A DNA stretch of 50,574 bases from contig CAZKTU010000018.1 of assembly GCA_964555675.1 (NCBI GenBank), positions 1 to 50,574 of the forward strand. Reading direction: 5' to 3'. The notes under the pieces are model-generated. The model saw only the letters and a list, made by a program, of their open reading frames with translations. It had not been told where the DNA came from and did no database searches. The stretch is from CAIWXH01 sp964555675. GTDB lineage: Bacteria > Chloroflexota > Chloroflexia > Chloroflexales > Chloroflexaceae. The first letter of the stretch is position 1. The number at the start of each line of letters is the position of its first letter. The translations under genes and the position numbers were made by a program. This document shows, piece after piece, positions 48,173 to 50,574 of the stretch.

Positions 48173-50437
48173 TTAGATAAAGATCGGGATCGGGTTGAGC
48201 TGATCCTCGCGCAGCGGCTCGGCCAGCCAGCCCAGCTGCACCGGCACGTCGTAGAGCCGCCCCGGGCCGAAGCGGGCCCAGAAGTGGCGCAGGCCGGGCA
48301 CGACCACCTTCACCACCGGCAGCCCGATGTCGGGCCGGGTCTGGTCGAGCACCAGCAGCTCCATGCCCTTCTGCTCGACCAGGGCCTGGCACTTCAACAC
48401 ATCGTCGCGCACATCGTCGGTCCAGAGCCGCTCGTAGTCGTCGGCGCGGCGCGCGGGCAGGTGCGGGTGGGGCGCCAGGTAGGGGTGATCCTTGATCTTC
48501 GCCGTCTTCCACCAGTGGATGCTCTCGGGGTCGTCGAACTGGTAGCTGCCCGAGCCGTCGGCGGGCATGTGCATCACCGCGGGCAGGAACTGGTTCAGCT
48601 CGGTCAGGGCGCGCAGGACGGCGATGCGGGCGTCGAAGTGCGAGCCGAAGGCGAACTGCATGTCCTCGGCCGGCTTGTCGGTGCGCCGCGAGACCGCCGC
48701 GAAGGTGGGGATGCCCAGGTCGTTGCTGATATCGAGCACCCACAGCTCGCGGCTCATGCGGGCGTAGCGGGTCTGCAGCTCGGCGAAGTAGGGCTCGCCG
48801 AAGCTGTCCAGGTCGACGGCGGGCCGCCGCACCCGGTTGTACCACCAGATCGCCACCGCGTCGCGCTCGGTCAGCTCGAAGAAGCCCTGCAGGATGGCCT
48901 CCTCACGGGTGTTGCCGGCGGCGTTGCCGTTCGACTCGGCCCACGAGAAGAACTCTTCGGGCCCGTGGGGGTAGCTATAGTAGGAGAAGACCGTCGGCAG
49001 GTACTTGTGGCGCTGCTCGCTCAACGACCAGTAGGGCGTCCACTCGATCGGGAACTCCTCGTCGAAGGGCTCGGGCACGACCTGGAAGCCCGAGCCGCGC
49101 GCGTTCCACATCTGGCGCTGCTCGTACTGCATCTCGCTGTAGCCCATCACCGCATTGGGGTGAATGGCCGCGTCGCCGAGCTCGCGGGCGCTGGCCCTGA
49201 CGCGCGGCTCGTCGCCCTGGAAGCGCCCCGAGTAGCGCTCGATCGCCTCGCAGAGGGCGCTCGCCCGGGCCTGGGCGTCGCTCATACCCTTGCCGGCCGC
49301 CTTGCTGCGCAGGCCTTTGCGCAGGAAGTGCAGGTTCATCTGGGTGTAGGCGAAGTTATGGCCGGCCATGTAGACGTGCAAGAAGCGCTCGTCGTCGGCG
49401 GGCATACGCTCGAGGAAGGAGATCACCCCGGTGATCAGGCTGATGTGGTGGCCGAGCCGGTTGACCGTCTGCTCGGGGCTGGCGTTGCGATGGCCGCCAT
49501 CGTTCACGAACTGCTTGGGCCGGCTCTCCAGGGTCACCGGCTGCAAGCCCGCATTCGCCATCAGGGTCGCGTCGCCGCAGGTGGGGCACTGGGGCCGGCG
49601 GGTCAGCACGTGGCGCATGCTGGTCATAGTCGGCAGCTCGAGCGTCAGCACCTGGCCCTCGATCTCGGGGTTCGCGCCGCGCACCAGCCAGACCGCAATC
49701 TGGGTCGCCGCCAGCTGCAGGGCGGCCTGCACGGTCGAGGGCAGGGCGGCCCGCGCGACCAGGAAGGGCTCGGCGCTGCCCTTGCGGCGCTGCAGATAAC
49801 TCTCGACCTCGCGGTTGCCCGCCAGGCGCTGGGCCAGACAGCTCCAGCAGCCGGTCTGGCCGGGGCGGAAGATCGGGCCCATCCAGAGCACCGTGCCCAT
49901 CGGCTTGACCAGCATCCAGGGGCGGCCCGTGGCCTGGGCCTCGGCGTTGATCGCCGCCAGCTCAGGCTGCAGATAGTCGTCGACCACCACCACCAGCAGG
50001 TCGGCCGCCCCGGCCTCGTCCGGGCCCACGCTGAGGCCCAGCCCCGCCAGGGCTTCGCCGAGCATCGCGGCGGGCAGACTGCTCAGGCTCCTGACGGCCA
50101 CCGTGCGCGCCGCCAGGGCTGCCCGCGCAGTCTGCGGCGCGACCCCCAGGCTGTGCCACAGGGCGGCCTGCTCGGGGTGCTCGGCCGCGTCGCCCGGCAC
50201 AAGATAGCCCTTCTTCTCGAGCTGGCCCAGGGCGTAGTAGACCTGGGCGGCGCTGGCGTGCGGGGCGAGCAGATCGACCAACTCGTCGGCGCTGCGCCGC
50301 CCGTCGAGCAGCTGCGCCAGCCGGCAGTGGAGCTCGCCCTTCAGCACGTAGTGGCCGCGCTCCGAGAGCAGGAAGACGCCCTCTGGTGAGGCGATCTCGA
50401 CGTGAAACAGCGGGCTGAAACGTGGCCGGTCGATCAT
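48173..50437 (-). CDS. Fused TOMM cyclodehydratase (RRE, E1-like and YcaO domains)
   Basis: 754-residue fused cyclodehydratase that converts Cys/Ser/Thr of a precursor to azolines using ATP. Residues 1-80 form a winged-helix RiPP recognition element (FLLSERGHYVLKGELHCRLA) that would bind the leader. Residues 85-300 are E1/ThiF-like with a zinc site, CWSC (197-200) and CPTC (284-287). Residues 320-754 are YcaO, with ATP-site text SDAQARASALCEAIERYSG (386-404) and AILQGFFELTERDAVAIWW. The C-terminus LNPIPIFI keeps only a short version of the proline-rich tail of azoline-forming YcaOs. GAGGAG precedes the ATG. It is the first visible gene of the RiPP operon. Confidence 0.93.
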   Translation of the reverse strand: MIDRPRFSPLFHVEIASPEGVFLLSERGHYVLKGELHCRLAQLLDGRRSADELVDLLAPHASAAQVYYALGQLEKKGYLVPGDAAEHPEQAALWHSLGVAPQTARAALAARTVAVRSLSSLPAAMLGEALAGLGLSVGPDEAGAADLLVVVVDDYLQPELAAINAEAQATGRPWMLVKPMGTVLWMGPIFRPGQTGCWSCLAQRLAGNREVESYLQRRKGSAEPFLVARAALPSTVQAALQLAATQIAVWLVRGANPEIEGQVLTLELPTMTSMRHVLTRRPQCPTCGDATLMANAGLQPVTLESRPKQFVNDGGHRNASPEQTVNRLGHHISLITGVISFLERMPADDERFLHVYMAGHNFAYTQMNLHFLRKGLRSKAAGKGMSDAQARASALCEAIERYSGRFQGDEPRVRASARELGDAAIHPNAVMGYSEMQYEQRQMWNARGSGFQVVPEPFDEEFPIEWTPYWSLSEQRHKYLPTVFSYYSYPHGPEEFFSWAESNGNAAGNTREEAILQGFFELTERDAVAIWWYNRVRRPAVDLDSFGEPYFAELQTRYARMSRELWVLDISNDLGIPTFAAVSRRTDKPAEDMQFAFGSHFDARIAVLRALTELNQFLPAVMHMPADGSGSYQFDDPESIHWWKTAKIKDHPYLAPHPHLPARRADDYERLWTDDVRDDVLKCQALVEQKGMELLVLDQTRPDIGLPVVKVVVPGLRHFWARFGPGRLYDVPVQLGWLAEPLREDQLNPIPIFI

Positions 50438-50542
50438 GCAACGCTCCTCTACACTTGGCGTCCGTCCGGCGCCGCGCGCCGCGACCTCCGCTCGCTGATG
50501 CTTTGATGGTAGCGCCTCGCCGCCCCGTCTACGTCACGTGAA

Positions 50543-50562
50543 ATACGTAACCAGTTACGTAT
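50543..50562. promoter_or_regulatory. Inverted repeat upstream of the RiPP operon
   Basis: ATACGTAAC-CA-GTTACGTAT, perfect 9-bp arms around two bases, about 105 bp upstream of the cyclodehydratase start. Two further ACGT cores (near 50531 and 50536) lie beside it. It is AT-rich for this genome and is a good candidate operator for the cluster. No clear -35/-10 pair could be assigned in the 137 bp available; the region 50438-50574 holds no gene. Confidence 0.5.
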
Positions 50563-50574
50563 CTTCTCCAACTA

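Noticed and set aside
48122..50389. A 755-codon plus-strand frame opposite the cyclodehydratase gene
   Set aside because: The minus-strand protein has intact zinc and ATP motifs and a ribosome binding site; the plus-strand translation is low-complexity and unrecognisable.

Overview
This is 50.6 kb of GC-rich (roughly 70% G+C) bacterial chromosome with strong AGGAGG-type ribosome binding sites, sigma70-like promoters and tightly packed operons with ATGA start/stop overlaps. The gene mix (a CUT1 sugar transporter operon, a MelA-type GH4 glycosidase, a BTAD/NB-ARC/TPR regulator, NHLP-type peptide export) suggests a filamentous or phototroph-related Chloroflexota (Roseiflexus/Kouleothrix-like). 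That assignment is inference; no rRNA or other phylogenetic marker is present. I found no tRNA, rRNA, CRISPR array, transposase or phage gene. One 100-N scaffold gap lies at 43607-43706.

Layout. (1) 1-4060, minus strand: a urease operon in the order small protein - ureF - ureG - ureD - ureA - ureB - ureC (ureC cut by the window edge), behind a consensus promoter with a leader of about 270 nt. (2) 4085-17041, minus strand: a long catabolic operon. A lipoprotein sugar-binding protein, two permeases, a 66-residue membrane protein and two ATPases are followed by eight enzymes: three xylose-isomerase-like TIM barrels, an enolase-superfamily dehydratase, a VOC protein, a 2-hydroxyacid dehydrogenase, a cupin and a Gfo/Idh/MocA dehydrogenase. 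It ends at a hairpin. An IclR regulator (17259-18065) with its own promoter and a palindromic operator sits just upstream. (3) 18213-20278: the two halves of a Tm-1-like protein as separate genes. (4) 20491-25420, plus strand: HAD phosphatase, formamidase, M20 amidohydrolase, BenE-type carrier and a DUF1089 protein. (5) 25417-30022, minus strand: a fused MhqO-MhqD-like quinone/aromatic detoxification protein behind twin GTTTAG-type operators, a KefB-like antiporter with its KefF-like partner, and a small coiled-coil protein. (6) 30281-33725: an orphan PAS-PAS-GAF histidine kinase and a GH4 glycosidase.

(7) 33741-50437, minus strand, is the most interesting part: a RiPP cluster. In order of transcription it has a fused TOMM cyclodehydratase (RRE + E1-like + YcaO), a LanM-type synthetase, a SagB-type azoline oxidase (cut by the gap), three NHLP-leader precursor peptides, a hairpin, a short HlyD-like protein, a C39 peptidase/ABC exporter, a second NHLP ABC exporter, and a BTAD regulator. 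The LanM has most dehydratase residues, but none of the zinc ligands of its LanC cyclase domain can be found. The core peptides are Ser/Thr-rich with only one or two Cys. I infer a hybrid pathway in which LanM acts as a stand-alone dehydratase beside azole formation, giving a dehydroamino-acid/azole peptide rather than a classical lanthipeptide. Two of the precursors share 233 identical bases, and the identity stops exactly at the Gly-Gly cleavage codon, which points to recent duplication with core diversification.
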